Assembly: GCA_047947135.1 (NCBI GenBank)
Contig: CP170457.1
Coordinates: forward strand, 3,162,001 to 3,226,000
DNA length: 64,000 nt
Origin: Planctobacterium sp047947135
Lineage (GTDB): Bacteria; Pseudomonadota; Gammaproteobacteria; Enterobacterales; Alteromonadaceae
Direction: 5' to 3'
A program made the translations under genes and the position numbers. Below are positions 37,380 through 45,627 of this stretch, in pieces. The first letter of the stretch is position 1, and every line of letters begins with the position of its first letter. Below the pieces are notes generated by a model. The model ran no database searches. It saw only the letters and a list, made by a program, of their open reading frames with translations, and had not been told where the DNA came from.

Positions 37380-38249
37380 ATGTCGACATTGCGCAGTGGC
37401 TTGATACAGATGGGCTTAAAAGCCTCTACAGATAATGAACCAGAAATGATTCGTCAGGCTATGATCGAAGCTCATTTACCGTTAATTGATGAAGCTGGTA
37501 AACAAGGGGTGCAGGTTTTATGCTTCCAGGAAGTATTTACCCAACCGTATTTTTGCCCCAGTCAGGATACCAAATGGTACGAAAGCGCTGAACGCATTCC
37601 GGATGGTCCTACCGTGACACTAATGCAGGAATACGCTAAAAAATACAAAATGGTCATAGTTGTACCCATCTATGAGCAGGACGATGTGACAGGTGTGTAC
37701 TACAACACTGCTGCGGTAATAGATGCAGATGGCAGCTATCTGGGTAAATATCGCAAAACCCATATTCCGCAAGTCGCTGGATTCTGGGAGAAGTTTTTCT
37801 TTAAACCGGGTGCTTCCGACTGGCCTGTTTTTGATACCCAGTATTGCAAATTAGGTGTGTATATTTGTTATGACCGCCATTTTCCGGAAGGCTGGCGTGC
37901 ACTGGCATTAAATGGTGCTGAATATATCGTTAACCCGTCGGCGACCGTCGCTGGATTGTCTGAATATTTATGGAAACTGGAACAACCCGCGGCGGCAGCG
38001 GCCAATGGTTGTTGGATTGGGGCCATTAACCGTGTAGGACGTGAACAACCCTGGGATATAGGCGAGTTTTATGGCCAGAGTTATTTTGTGAATCCACGTG
38101 GACAAATCGAAAAGCAAGCCAGCCGTGATCAGGATGAGCTGATTATTCATGATATGGATATGGGAATGGTTCAGGAAGTGAGAAATACCTGGCAATTTTT
38201 CCGTGATCGTCGCCCCAGCACCTATACTCGTCTGACGGACGGTGAATAA
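37380..38249 (+). CDS. Beta-ureidopropionase (nitrilase superfamily)
   Basis: A 289-residue C-N hydrolase with the Glu-Lys-Cys triad: Glu in CFQEVFTQPYFC, Lys in GKYRKTHIPQ, Cys in VYICYDRHFPEGWR. This length and these motifs fit N-carbamoyl-beta-alanine amidohydrolase, which releases beta-alanine, CO2 and ammonia. The gene order between the aldehyde dehydrogenase and the permease/dihydropyrimidinase genes supports it. AAGGAG precedes the ATG. Confidence 0.9.
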   Translation: MSTLRSGLIQMGLKASTDNEPEMIRQAMIEAHLPLIDEAGKQGVQVLCFQEVFTQPYFCPSQDTKWYESAERIPDGPTVTLMQEYAKKYKMVIVVPIYEQDDVTGVYYNTAAVIDADGSYLGKYRKTHIPQVAGFWEKFFFKPGASDWPVFDTQYCKLGVYICYDRHFPEGWRALALNGAEYIVNPSATVAGLSEYLWKLEQPAAAAANGCWIGAINRVGREQPWDIGEFYGQSYFVNPRGQIEKQASRDQDELIIHDMDMGMVQEVRNTWQFFRDRRPSTYTRLTDGE

Positions 38250-38272
38250 AAATAATAAATAAAGGTGAGCAT

Positions 38273-39766
38273 ATGAGTGAACAAGTGGTAGAAGACAGTG
38301 CTGCAATGGCAGAGCAGCAATCTGCTGGAACTGGCTATGACGCTGATCTCTGGAATGAAGATTTAGCCCCCACCACAGAACAAACAAGAACCTGGAACTG
38401 GTTTCACTTCGCGGCATTATGGATTGCCATGGTTGTTTGTGTACCAACTTATATGCTCGCTGCTGGATTGGTTTCTGAGGGGATGGCCTGGTGGCAGGCG
38501 ATCATTACGGTATTACTGGGTAACGTCATTGTCTTAGTTCCGATGATCCTGATCGGTCATGCCGGCACCAAATACGGCGTACCTTTCCCGGTATTATTAC
38601 GTTCAGCCTTTGGCACTAAGGGGGCGAAAATCCCGGCTATTGCCAGAGGGCTGGTCGCCTGTGGCTGGTTTGGTATTCAAACATGGGTCGGCGGCAGCGC
38701 CATCTACGTTATTTTAAATAACCTAAGTGGTAATGCCTTTGCTGGTGAGCCTTTACCCTTTTTAGCCATCGATCTGGCACAGACGTTGTGTTTCCTAGCG
38801 TTCTGGGCATTGCATCTGGTGTTTATTAAATACGGCACTGAGTCCATCCGATGGTTAGAAAGCTATGCAGCGCCATTTCTTATTTTAATGGGGCTGGCAT
38901 TGTTATACTGGGCATATGTCAAAGCGGGTGGCTTTGGTAACATGCTGTCAGCACCGTCTCAATTCGGGCCAGGGGGCGCTAAGGAAGGGCAGTTTGCCAC
39001 AACCTTTATCGCTGGTTTAACCGCGATGGTGGGGTTTTGGGCAACGATGGCGTTAAACATTCCTGACTTTACACGCTTCGCTAAATCACAAAAAGATCAA
39101 ATTTTAGGACAGGCTATTGGGCTACCGGTACCCATGGCATTGTTCGCTTTTATTGGTGTCGCGGTGACGTCCGCTACGGTTACTATCTATGGTGAAGCCA
39201 TTTGGGATCCGGTGGCACTGGCTGGACGCTTGGGCGGCATGGGTATCGTGGTGGCACTGGTCGCATTGGCTATCGCGACACTGACCACTAATTTAGCGGC
39301 GAATATCGTCGCTCCTGCCTATGGGTTTTCTAATCTCAGTCCCGAAAAAATCAGTTTCAAAATGGGCGGTTATATAACTGCCGGTATTGGTGTGGCTATC
39401 TTTCCATGGAAACTTCTGGAAACAGCCGGCGGCTACCTGTTTACCTGGTTGATTGGCTACTCGGCGCTGTTGGGACCGATAGCAGGGATCTTAATTGCAG
39501 ACTATTTTATCTTGCGCAAATGCCATTTGGATGTCGAGGATCTATTCCGCCATGATGGTAAGTACGGTGCAGGTAATGGCTGGAATCGAGCAGGTTTAAT
39601 TGCACTGGTATTGGGTGTGATACCTAATGTACCGGGGTTTCTACAGGCGGCAGGGGCGGTTGAATCTGTCCCCGCTATTTTTAATACGTTATACAGCTAT
39701 GCCTGGTTTGTAGGACTATTTGTTGCGGGTGGTATTTATATGCTGCTGGCAAAAAAGGGGGATTAA
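38273..39766 (+). CDS. NCS1-family pyrimidine permease
   Basis: A 497-residue inner-membrane protein with about 12 membrane helices. The N-terminal signature (YDADLWNEDLAPTTEQTRTW, then NWFHFAALWIAM) is typical of NCS1 nucleobase-cation symporters. Given the operon it most likely imports uracil, thymine or dihydropyrimidines; allantoin and hydantoin carriers have the same fold. It is separated from dihydropyrimidinase by one base. Confidence 0.88.
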   Translation: MSEQVVEDSAAMAEQQSAGTGYDADLWNEDLAPTTEQTRTWNWFHFAALWIAMVVCVPTYMLAAGLVSEGMAWWQAIITVLLGNVIVLVPMILIGHAGTKYGVPFPVLLRSAFGTKGAKIPAIARGLVACGWFGIQTWVGGSAIYVILNNLSGNAFAGEPLPFLAIDLAQTLCFLAFWALHLVFIKYGTESIRWLESYAAPFLILMGLALLYWAYVKAGGFGNMLSAPSQFGPGGAKEGQFATTFIAGLTAMVGFWATMALNIPDFTRFAKSQKDQILGQAIGLPVPMALFAFIGVAVTSATVTIYGEAIWDPVALAGRLGGMGIVVALVALAIATLTTNLAANIVAPAYGFSNLSPEKISFKMGGYITAGIGVAIFPWKLLETAGGYLFTWLIGYSALLGPIAGILIADYFILRKCHLDVEDLFRHDGKYGAGNGWNRAGLIALVLGVIPNVPGFLQAAGAVESVPAIFNTLYSYAWFVGLFVAGGIYMLLAKKGD

Positions 39767-39767
39767 T

Positions 39768-41210
39768 ATGTCTATCTTGATTAGAGGCGGGACAGTGGTC
39801 AATGCTGATGCCAGCCAAAAAGCCGATGTCTATATTCATGGCAACAAAATTGCTGCCGTAGGCACTGATCTTGATGTGCCAGCGGGCACAGAAATTTTAG
39901 ATGCCAGCGGACAATTGGTTATGCCCGGGGGAATTGATCCCCATACCCATATGCAACTTCCGTTTATGGGAACAGTAGCATCCGAAGATTTTTTTACTGG
40001 CACCGCTGCAGGGCTGGCCGGTGGCACCACCAGTATTATCGATTTTGTTATTCCCAATCCGCAACAACCGTTGATGGATGCTTATCAGACCTGGAGAGGC
40101 TGGTCAGAAAAGGCTTGTGCAGACTACAGCTTTCACGTAGCGGTGACCTGGTGGGATGATTCTGTCGGTGAGGATATGGGAAAACTGGTAAGGGAAGAGG
40201 GCGTTAACAGCTTTAAGCACTTTATGGCCTACAAAAACGCTATCATGGCAGAAGATGAAACCCTGTATAACAGTTTCACCCGTGCTCTGGAGTTAGGCGC
40301 AATCACTACGGTCCACGCCGAAAATGGTGAACTGGTATTCCAGCTTCAGAAAAAATTATTGGAAATGGGCATCACCGGTCCGGAAGCCCATCCGTTATCT
40401 CGTCCACCGGCAGCGGAAGGTGAAGCCGCGAATCGTGCTATTCGTTTAGCTGAAGTGATAGGTGTGCCGTTGTATTTAGTGCATGTTTCCACGAAAGATG
40501 CGCTGGATGAAATTATCCGCGCCAGGAATAACGGTCAACGTGTATTTGGGGAAGTACTGGCAGGGCACTTATTGGTAGATGAAAGTGTTTACCGGGATCC
40601 GGATTTTACCCGTGCAGCCGCTCATGTAATGTCGCCGCCATTCCGGGAAAAACATCATCAGGATGCACTGTGGAAAGGATTACAGGCAGGTAGTTTACAA
40701 ACCACGGCAACTGATCATTGTTGTTTTTGTGCGCCACAAAAAGCCGCTGGTAAAGATGATTTTACTAAGATACCAAACGGCACCGCAGGGATAGAAGACA
40801 GAATGACCGTACTCTGGAGTCATGGCGTCAATACCGGACGTATGACACCAGAAGAATTCGTTGGAGTGACTTCAGCCAATGCTGCCCGCATTTTCAACAT
40901 TTACCCACGTAAAGGTAAAATTGCCGTTGGGGGCGATGCGGATATAGTTCTGTGGGATCCGGAAGCAACCAAAACAATTTCAGTAGAAACCCATAAACAG
41001 AATATCGATTTTAATATCTTCGAAGGAATGAAAGTTAAAGGGTTAGCTACCCATACGATTTCTGATGGCATTTTGAAATATAAAGATGGTGACTTACGTG
41101 TTGAACAAGGCAAAGGGAACTATATTAAACGCCCAGCATTTCAGCCGATGTTCCATGCGCTAGAGAAAGTCGCGGCAAGTCAGGCACCCAACGCGGTGAA
41201 ACGAGATTAA
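39768..41210 (+). CDS. hydA: Dihydropyrimidinase
   Basis: A 480-residue amidohydrolase. The start is the ATG directly after the permease stop. Metal ligands are visible in GGIDPHTHMQLP, the carboxylated Lys lies in NSFKHFMAYKNA, and His residues in TTVHAENGE, YLVHVSTKDA and the later ATDHCCFCAPQK. It opens dihydrouracil or dihydrothymine to the N-carbamoyl beta-amino acid. It is the last gene of the operon and is followed by a strong terminator. Confidence 0.94.
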   Translation: MSILIRGGTVVNADASQKADVYIHGNKIAAVGTDLDVPAGTEILDASGQLVMPGGIDPHTHMQLPFMGTVASEDFFTGTAAGLAGGTTSIIDFVIPNPQQPLMDAYQTWRGWSEKACADYSFHVAVTWWDDSVGEDMGKLVREEGVNSFKHFMAYKNAIMAEDETLYNSFTRALELGAITTVHAENGELVFQLQKKLLEMGITGPEAHPLSRPPAAEGEAANRAIRLAEVIGVPLYLVHVSTKDALDEIIRARNNGQRVFGEVLAGHLLVDESVYRDPDFTRAAAHVMSPPFREKHHQDALWKGLQAGSLQTTATDHCCFCAPQKAAGKDDFTKIPNGTAGIEDRMTVLWSHGVNTGRMTPEEFVGVTSANAARIFNIYPRKGKIAVGGDADIVLWDPEATKTISVETHKQNIDFNIFEGMKVKGLATHTISDGILKYKDGDLRVEQGKGNYIKRPAFQPMFHALEKVAASQAPNAVKRD

Positions 41211-41234
41211 CTGAGATAATCTAGCCCTAATCAG

Positions 41235-41268
41235 GCCCGCTTAAATCTATCTCTAAGCGGGCTCTTAT
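41235..41268 (+). terminator. Rho-independent terminator after dihydropyrimidinase
   Basis: GCCCGCTTA (41235-41243) and TAAGCGGGC (41254-41262) form a perfect 9-bp stem with a 10-nt loop, followed by TCTTATC. It starts 25 bp after the stop. Confidence 0.8.
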
Positions 41269-41392
41269 CAACACACGCTAATCATGCACCATTTAAACTG
41301 TCAGCTTTTTCGCTTTCCATTGCGCTCGATCAATATTCTCATCCATTTATATTCATACACTTAAAAGATAATCAGCTCACTGAGTACGTGAT

Positions 41393-42451
41393 ATGAATAA
41401 ACATCAGGTTGGATTTTCCTATTTGTCACAAGATGATCTCCTTCACGCTGGCGCTTTTGATTTGCCCATGGCCATTGCAACGGCAGAAAAAGCCCTTTTG
41501 GATTTTGAGGATCATAAGATCCTTTTCCCAGAGAAAATTGTCCAGATATTCAACCCAGCGTCGCAGGAACGCATCAATTGTCTACCAGCGACATTATTGG
41601 ATGAAAAAATCTGCGGCGTTAAATGGGTATCGGTCTTTCCTCGTAACCCAAAACAATTTGATGCGCAAAACCTTTCGGCGATCTTTGTCTTATCCGAAAT
41701 TGAAAAAGGCTTTCCTGTTGCGGTGATGGAAGGCACCTTGGCTTCAAATATGCGCGTAGCAGCTGTCGGCGCAATTTCAGCCAAGCATTTAGCAAGACAA
41801 TACAGTACCAGCATTGGTTTTATTGGTGCCGGTGAGCAAGCCAAGATGCATTTATTGGCAATGAAAGTAGTGAGACCCTCTCTTAAAATATGTCGCGTGT
41901 CTGATATGGATGCCAATGCAGAAAAGCAGTTTGTTGAAGAACTTGCGCCATTGCTACCGGATATGAAGTTTGAAGCCACCAATACCAACATGCGCTCGGC
42001 GATGATTGATGCAGACATTTTAGTGACAGCCACTAGTGCGCAATCACCATTACTAAAAGCCGAATGGATGAAACCGGGGGCGTTCTACAGCCATGTTGGC
42101 GGTTGGGAAGATGAATACGCGGTTGCACAGCAATGTGACAAGATTGTTTGCGACGACTGGCACACTGTTATGCATCGCACTCAAACTCTAAGCCGGATGT
42201 TTAAAGAAGGGCTAATAACCTCCTCAGATATCCATGCAGATCTTCATGAGCTTGTTTCCGGTCATAAATCCGGACGCGAACATGAACAGGAACGAATCTA
42301 TTTTAATGCAGTCGGGTTAGCCTATTTAGATGTTGCTATTGCGCTGGCAATGTATAAACGCGCAATAAAGTCCGAGGAGGGTACTAAATTGGAACTGCAA
42401 TCTTGTATGATTTTTGAACATCAAAATATTGCCGATAATATTCGGCTTTAA
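41393..42451 (+). CDS. Ornithine cyclodeaminase / mu-crystallin family protein
   Basis: A 352-residue protein with the NAD-binding motif IGFIGAGEQAKMHLLAM and upstream segments typical of the family (GVKWVSVFPRNPKQF, MEGTLASNMRVAAVGA). Members include ornithine cyclodeaminase, ketimine and pyrroline-2-carboxylate reductases, and SbnB-type synthases. The three genes after it encode an amine/imino-acid dehydrogenase. Reduction of a cyclic imine or handling of an opine-like product is therefore more likely than ornithine cyclodeamination, but this is inference. The ribosome-binding site is weak. Confidence 0.82.
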   Translation: MNKHQVGFSYLSQDDLLHAGAFDLPMAIATAEKALLDFEDHKILFPEKIVQIFNPASQERINCLPATLLDEKICGVKWVSVFPRNPKQFDAQNLSAIFVLSEIEKGFPVAVMEGTLASNMRVAAVGAISAKHLARQYSTSIGFIGAGEQAKMHLLAMKVVRPSLKICRVSDMDANAEKQFVEELAPLLPDMKFEATNTNMRSAMIDADILVTATSAQSPLLKAEWMKPGAFYSHVGGWEDEYAVAQQCDKIVCDDWHTVMHRTQTLSRMFKEGLITSSDIHADLHELVSGHKSGREHEQERIYFNAVGLAYLDVAIALAMYKRAIKSEEGTKLELQSCMIFEHQNIADNIRL

Positions 42452-42464
42452 CTGGTTTATCACC

Positions 42465-42758
42465 ATGTTCACTCGCAAAACTAACAACGATGAAAAAACG
42501 GTAACTGTGATTATTAATGGCGAGCCCGTCGAAGCACGCGCCACGGATACTGTAGCTGCTGCCATTTTGAACAGTGGCATACGAACAACGCGCACAACTC
42601 CGGTATCGGATTCTCCCAGAGGTCCTTTTTGTCTTATGGGGGTATGCTTTGAGTGTCTTGTGACAATTAATGGTGAATTCAACCAACGCGCTTGCATGAC
42701 TACAGTAGAGCCTGGGATGGAGATCAAAAGCCAAATCGGCGCAGGAATGATTAGATGA
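42465..42758 (+). CDS. [2Fe-2S] small subunit of an HcnABC-like amine dehydrogenase
   Basis: A 97-residue ferredoxin-like protein. The cysteine pattern C-x4-C-x2-C-x11-C of a plant-type [2Fe-2S] centre is present (CLMGVCFECLVTINGEF, then RAC). The start at 42465 is chosen because it falls after the previous stop; a longer frame from 42414 overlaps that gene. In HcnA, opine oxidase and hydroxyproline dehydrogenase complexes this subunit relays electrons between the two flavin subunits. It overlaps the next gene by 4 bp (ATGA). Confidence 0.85.
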   Translation: MFTRKTNNDEKTVTVIINGEPVEARATDTVAAAILNSGIRTTRTTPVSDSPRGPFCLMGVCFECLVTINGEFNQRACMTTVEPGMEIKSQIGAGMIR

Positions 42759-44152
42759 CCCTTGAAAAGTATGATGTGGCGATTATTGGCGCCGGTCCTG
42801 CGGGATTATCCGCCGCCACACTATGTGCCAATCACGGCGCAAATGTCATCCTGTTCGATGAACAAAATGCCGTGGGTGGCCAGATTTACAGACACATTGA
42901 GCACAGTTCCCTTACTCACCAAAAGTTGTTGGGACCGGACTACCAAAAAGGTAAAAAAATAGCAGAAGCTTTTAAAAACTGTTCGGCTACTTATGTCCCG
43001 AAAGCCCGAGTCTGGCACATCGATGACAACAAGGAAATTGCATACTCTACTGTTTCTAAGGCGCAAACTGTGCATGCTGAGAACGTCATTTTAGCGACAG
43101 GTGCAATGGAACGACCGGTACCGTTTCCGGGTTGGACCCTGCCAGGTGTTATGAATGCCGGGGCAGGCCAGGTGTTATTCAAAGCCCATGAATTAGCACC
43201 CAGTGAAGATGTTATATTGGCGGGCTCTGGTCCACTCCTTTTACTTTTAGCCTGGCAATACCTGCAGGCGGGGATAAAGGTCCAGGCGGTTTTAGATTTA
43301 ACGCCAGGGGAAAATCACTTTCAGGCGATTAAGCATTTACCCAAAGCGTTACTGGCCTTTTCTTATTTACGCAAAGGTTTGGTTTATGAATGGCAATTAA
43401 AGCGTGCCGGCATTCCTTTTTTTCGTAACGTCAGTAACTTGCAAGCATGTGGCGAACAGGAGTTGTCCAGCGTATCATTTTTAGTAAAAGGGGTTCGATA
43501 CGCTCTCAATACTCAACACCTTTTGGTCCATTTTGGTGTTATTCCCTCTATTCAATTGAGCCAGTCAATTGGCTGTGAACATCTCTGGGACAAAGGACAA
43601 CAATGTTGGCGTCCTAAACTAACTGAATCTGGTGAGACAAATTTAACAGGCATCTACATTGCAGGAGACGGTGCGGGTATCAATGGCGCAGTTAGCGCCC
43701 AATATTCAGGTGAAATAGCGGCTTTGGATTGCTTATCAAAAACCGGCAAAATAAGTGCCTCAGAGCATCGAACATTATCTGAACCGCTATACCGGTCAAA
43801 GGCTAAGGATCAAAGAATTCGTCCATTTTTAGAGGCATACTTTCGTGTGCCCACATCGCTATTTCGCGATCTTCCAGATGACACCCTGGTTTGCCGTTGT
43901 GAAGAAGTGACGGCATTGAACATTCGGGATGCCGTAAGAGCAGGGCATACCGATTGTAATCAAGTGAAATTTCTGACTCGCTGCGGCATGGGGCCTTGTC
44001 AGGGCAGGCAGTGTGCACAAGCGGTAAGTCATATTGTGGCGGCGGAATCTGGCAAAAAGGTAGAGCATGTCGGCACTTACCGAGCACGCTCCCCAAGCAA
44101 TCGACTCTCATTAGGAGAACTGGCGTCTTTATATCCGGAGGAACAAGAATGA
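42755..44152 (+). CDS. FAD/NAD(P)-binding alpha subunit, HcnB/OoxA-like
   Basis: A 465-residue pyridine-nucleotide-disulphide-type flavoprotein. The N-terminal FAD motif is IIGAGPAGLSAATLCANHGA. The C-terminal 100 residues carry a BFD-like [2Fe-2S] site (CRCEEVTALNIRD, then CGMGPCQGRQC). This fusion is standard in the HcnB/octopine-oxidase A/D-hydroxyproline dehydrogenase alpha group. The gene is coupled by 4-bp overlaps to both neighbours, giving a heterotrimer encoded in one unit. Confidence 0.88.
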   Translation: MTLEKYDVAIIGAGPAGLSAATLCANHGANVILFDEQNAVGGQIYRHIEHSSLTHQKLLGPDYQKGKKIAEAFKNCSATYVPKARVWHIDDNKEIAYSTVSKAQTVHAENVILATGAMERPVPFPGWTLPGVMNAGAGQVLFKAHELAPSEDVILAGSGPLLLLLAWQYLQAGIKVQAVLDLTPGENHFQAIKHLPKALLAFSYLRKGLVYEWQLKRAGIPFFRNVSNLQACGEQELSSVSFLVKGVRYALNTQHLLVHFGVIPSIQLSQSIGCEHLWDKGQQCWRPKLTESGETNLTGIYIAGDGAGINGAVSAQYSGEIAALDCLSKTGKISASEHRTLSEPLYRSKAKDQRIRPFLEAYFRVPTSLFRDLPDDTLVCRCEEVTALNIRDAVRAGHTDCNQVKFLTRCGMGPCQGRQCAQAVSHIVAAESGKKVEHVGTYRARSPSNRLSLGELASLYPEEQE

Positions 44153-45249
44153 AGGCAGATGTTCTCATAATAGGTGGTGGACTGATGGGATTTTCCAGTG
44201 CCTTGCATTTGGCGCTACGCGGAAAATCTTGTGTTGTCATAGAAAAAGACAGCCCCGGTCGGCATGCCTCGGGCGTGAATGCTGGAGGTTTAAGACGGTT
44301 AAACCGTCATCCTGCGGAAATTCCGTTGGCAGTAGCAGCGGCAGAGAAATGGCAAAACATTGCGGCTTTGGTTGGCTCACATTGTGATGCGGTTTTTCCC
44401 GGGCAAATAAGAGTTGCTGAGAATGACGATGATTTGGCAAAGCTTTTTAGCAGAGCGGAGGTGGTGCAGAATATAGGTTACCAACACGAAGAAATTATTG
44501 GGAAAAATACGCTATATCAGATGCTTCCAAATCTGATACCCGGTTGCGTTGGTGGTTTATTGTGTCGGGGTGACGGCTACGCCAGACCTTTTCATGCGTT
44601 AACTGCATTTAGAGATCGCGCCTGCGAATTGGGGGTGAAGTACTTTCAAGGCACTGAAGTACTTGATATCGATAAAGGGCCAATCACGTGGACCATCCAT
44701 ACAAACAATGGCAAGTTTAGCAGTGACGTATTGTTAAATTGTGCTGGTGCCTGGGCGCATAAAATAGCGGAAAAAGTCGGTGATAGTGCCCCAATTACCC
44801 CTAAAGCTCCCATGATGATGGTCACCGAACGGCTACCTCATTTCATTGAGCCTGTGGTCGGTGCGGCAAGCCGCAAACTGTCATTCAAACAAATGCAAAA
44901 CGGTACGCTACTGATTGGCGGTGCCCATTTAGCAACGCTGGATATGGAACAGGAAAGCACACAAATGAACTGGCGAAAACTGGCTGTGAGCGCCAGAAGC
45001 GTTTTAGCGTTGTTTCCACAACTGAAAAACGTCCATATCGTGCGAACCTGGGCAGGTATTGAAGCTTTCACTCCTGACTCATTACCTATCATTTGCCCAA
45101 GTACAACAGCAAGTCAGGTTTTTCATTGCTTTGGATTTTCCGCCCATGGTTTTCAATTATCTCCCGTGGTAGGGCAAATAATGTCTGAGCTGGTCATCGA
45201 TGGGCAGACTTCTTTTCCGATAGAGCCGTTTAATATCGATCGCTTTTGA
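44149..45249 (+). CDS. FAD-dependent beta subunit (DAO family), HcnC/OoxB-like
   Basis: A 366-residue DAO-fold flavoprotein. The start at 44149 has GGAGG 7 nt upstream and gives the FAD motif right at the N-terminus (VLIIGGGLMGFSSALHLALR). The ADP-ribose/substrate-side segments HASGVNAGGLRRLNRHP and TWAGIEAFTPDSLPI are family-typical. It would carry the amine or imino-acid oxidising site. The substrate is not readable; proline/hydroxyproline isomers, opines and glycine are all known for the family. An internal part of this gene is copied in decayed form at 50141-50357. Confidence 0.87.
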   Translation: MKADVLIIGGGLMGFSSALHLALRGKSCVVIEKDSPGRHASGVNAGGLRRLNRHPAEIPLAVAAAEKWQNIAALVGSHCDAVFPGQIRVAENDDDLAKLFSRAEVVQNIGYQHEEIIGKNTLYQMLPNLIPGCVGGLLCRGDGYARPFHALTAFRDRACELGVKYFQGTEVLDIDKGPITWTIHTNNGKFSSDVLLNCAGAWAHKIAEKVGDSAPITPKAPMMMVTERLPHFIEPVVGAASRKLSFKQMQNGTLLIGGAHLATLDMEQESTQMNWRKLAVSARSVLALFPQLKNVHIVRTWAGIEAFTPDSLPIICPSTTASQVFHCFGFSAHGFQLSPVVGQIMSELVIDGQTSFPIEPFNIDRF

Positions 45250-45254
45250 AGCGA

Positions 45255-45627
45255 GCTACATTACCTGCCAATGAGCGGAAGCATTAAAAAGACAAAAGAA
45301 GAGTCCTTTAGAGAGCTGTTCTAAAATGTATCCCAACTCGGTGTACCTGCAAAACGCGCCGCCATAAAATCAATGACTGAACGCACTTTAGGTGCAAGAT
45401 GTTCTCTACCCGCAAAAATCAGGTAGATAGATAACTCCAGCATTTTGTACTCAGGCAATAACTGAACAAGTCGATTCTGTTTTAAATCATCGCCAACAAC
45501 AAAGGTTGGCATTCGCGATACCCCAGCTCCTGCCAATACAGCTTCACGAATAGCCAGACTATTATTCATTTGGATCGCACCTTGAACAGCAATTTTCTGG
45601 CGTTGGTTTTGATGCTTAAACTCCCAC
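45255..45627. repeat. Left copy of a 373-bp direct repeat
   Basis: This stretch is nearly identical to 50368-50740 in the same orientation, with a constant offset of 5113 bp and no gaps seen. It starts just after the flavin-dehydrogenase stop and ends exactly where the NhaD coding sequence ends. It contains the 3' part of a LysR gene on the minus strand. Confidence 0.85.
45321..45627 (-). pseudogene. 3' fragment of a LysR-family regulator gene (left copy)
   Basis: On the minus strand the frame reads WEFKHQNQRQKIAVQGAIQM and continues through NNSLAIREAVLAGAGVSRMP to the stop. This is the end of a LysR substrate-binding domain. The DNA-binding half is missing: the frame breaks at the junction with the nhaD 3' end. 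The first ATG in it gives an 82-residue frame, which should not be taken as a gene. The intact gene probably regulated the neighbouring dehydrogenase. Confidence 0.8.

Noticed and set aside
42326..42734. Two long minus-strand frames opposite the [2Fe-2S] subunit gene
   Set aside because: They mirror the plus-strand genes, have no ribosome-binding site and no protein-like pattern.
42465..45249. True hydrogen cyanide synthase HcnABC
   Set aside because: The subunit plan is the same for opine oxidases and D-hydroxyproline dehydrogenases. The cyclodeaminase-family neighbour fits an imino-acid or opine role better.
45321..45569. Independent 82-residue gene (and its twin at 50434-50682)
   Set aside because: The reading frame continues upstream of the ATG with LysR-type sequence, so these are tails of a broken regulator gene, not small genes.
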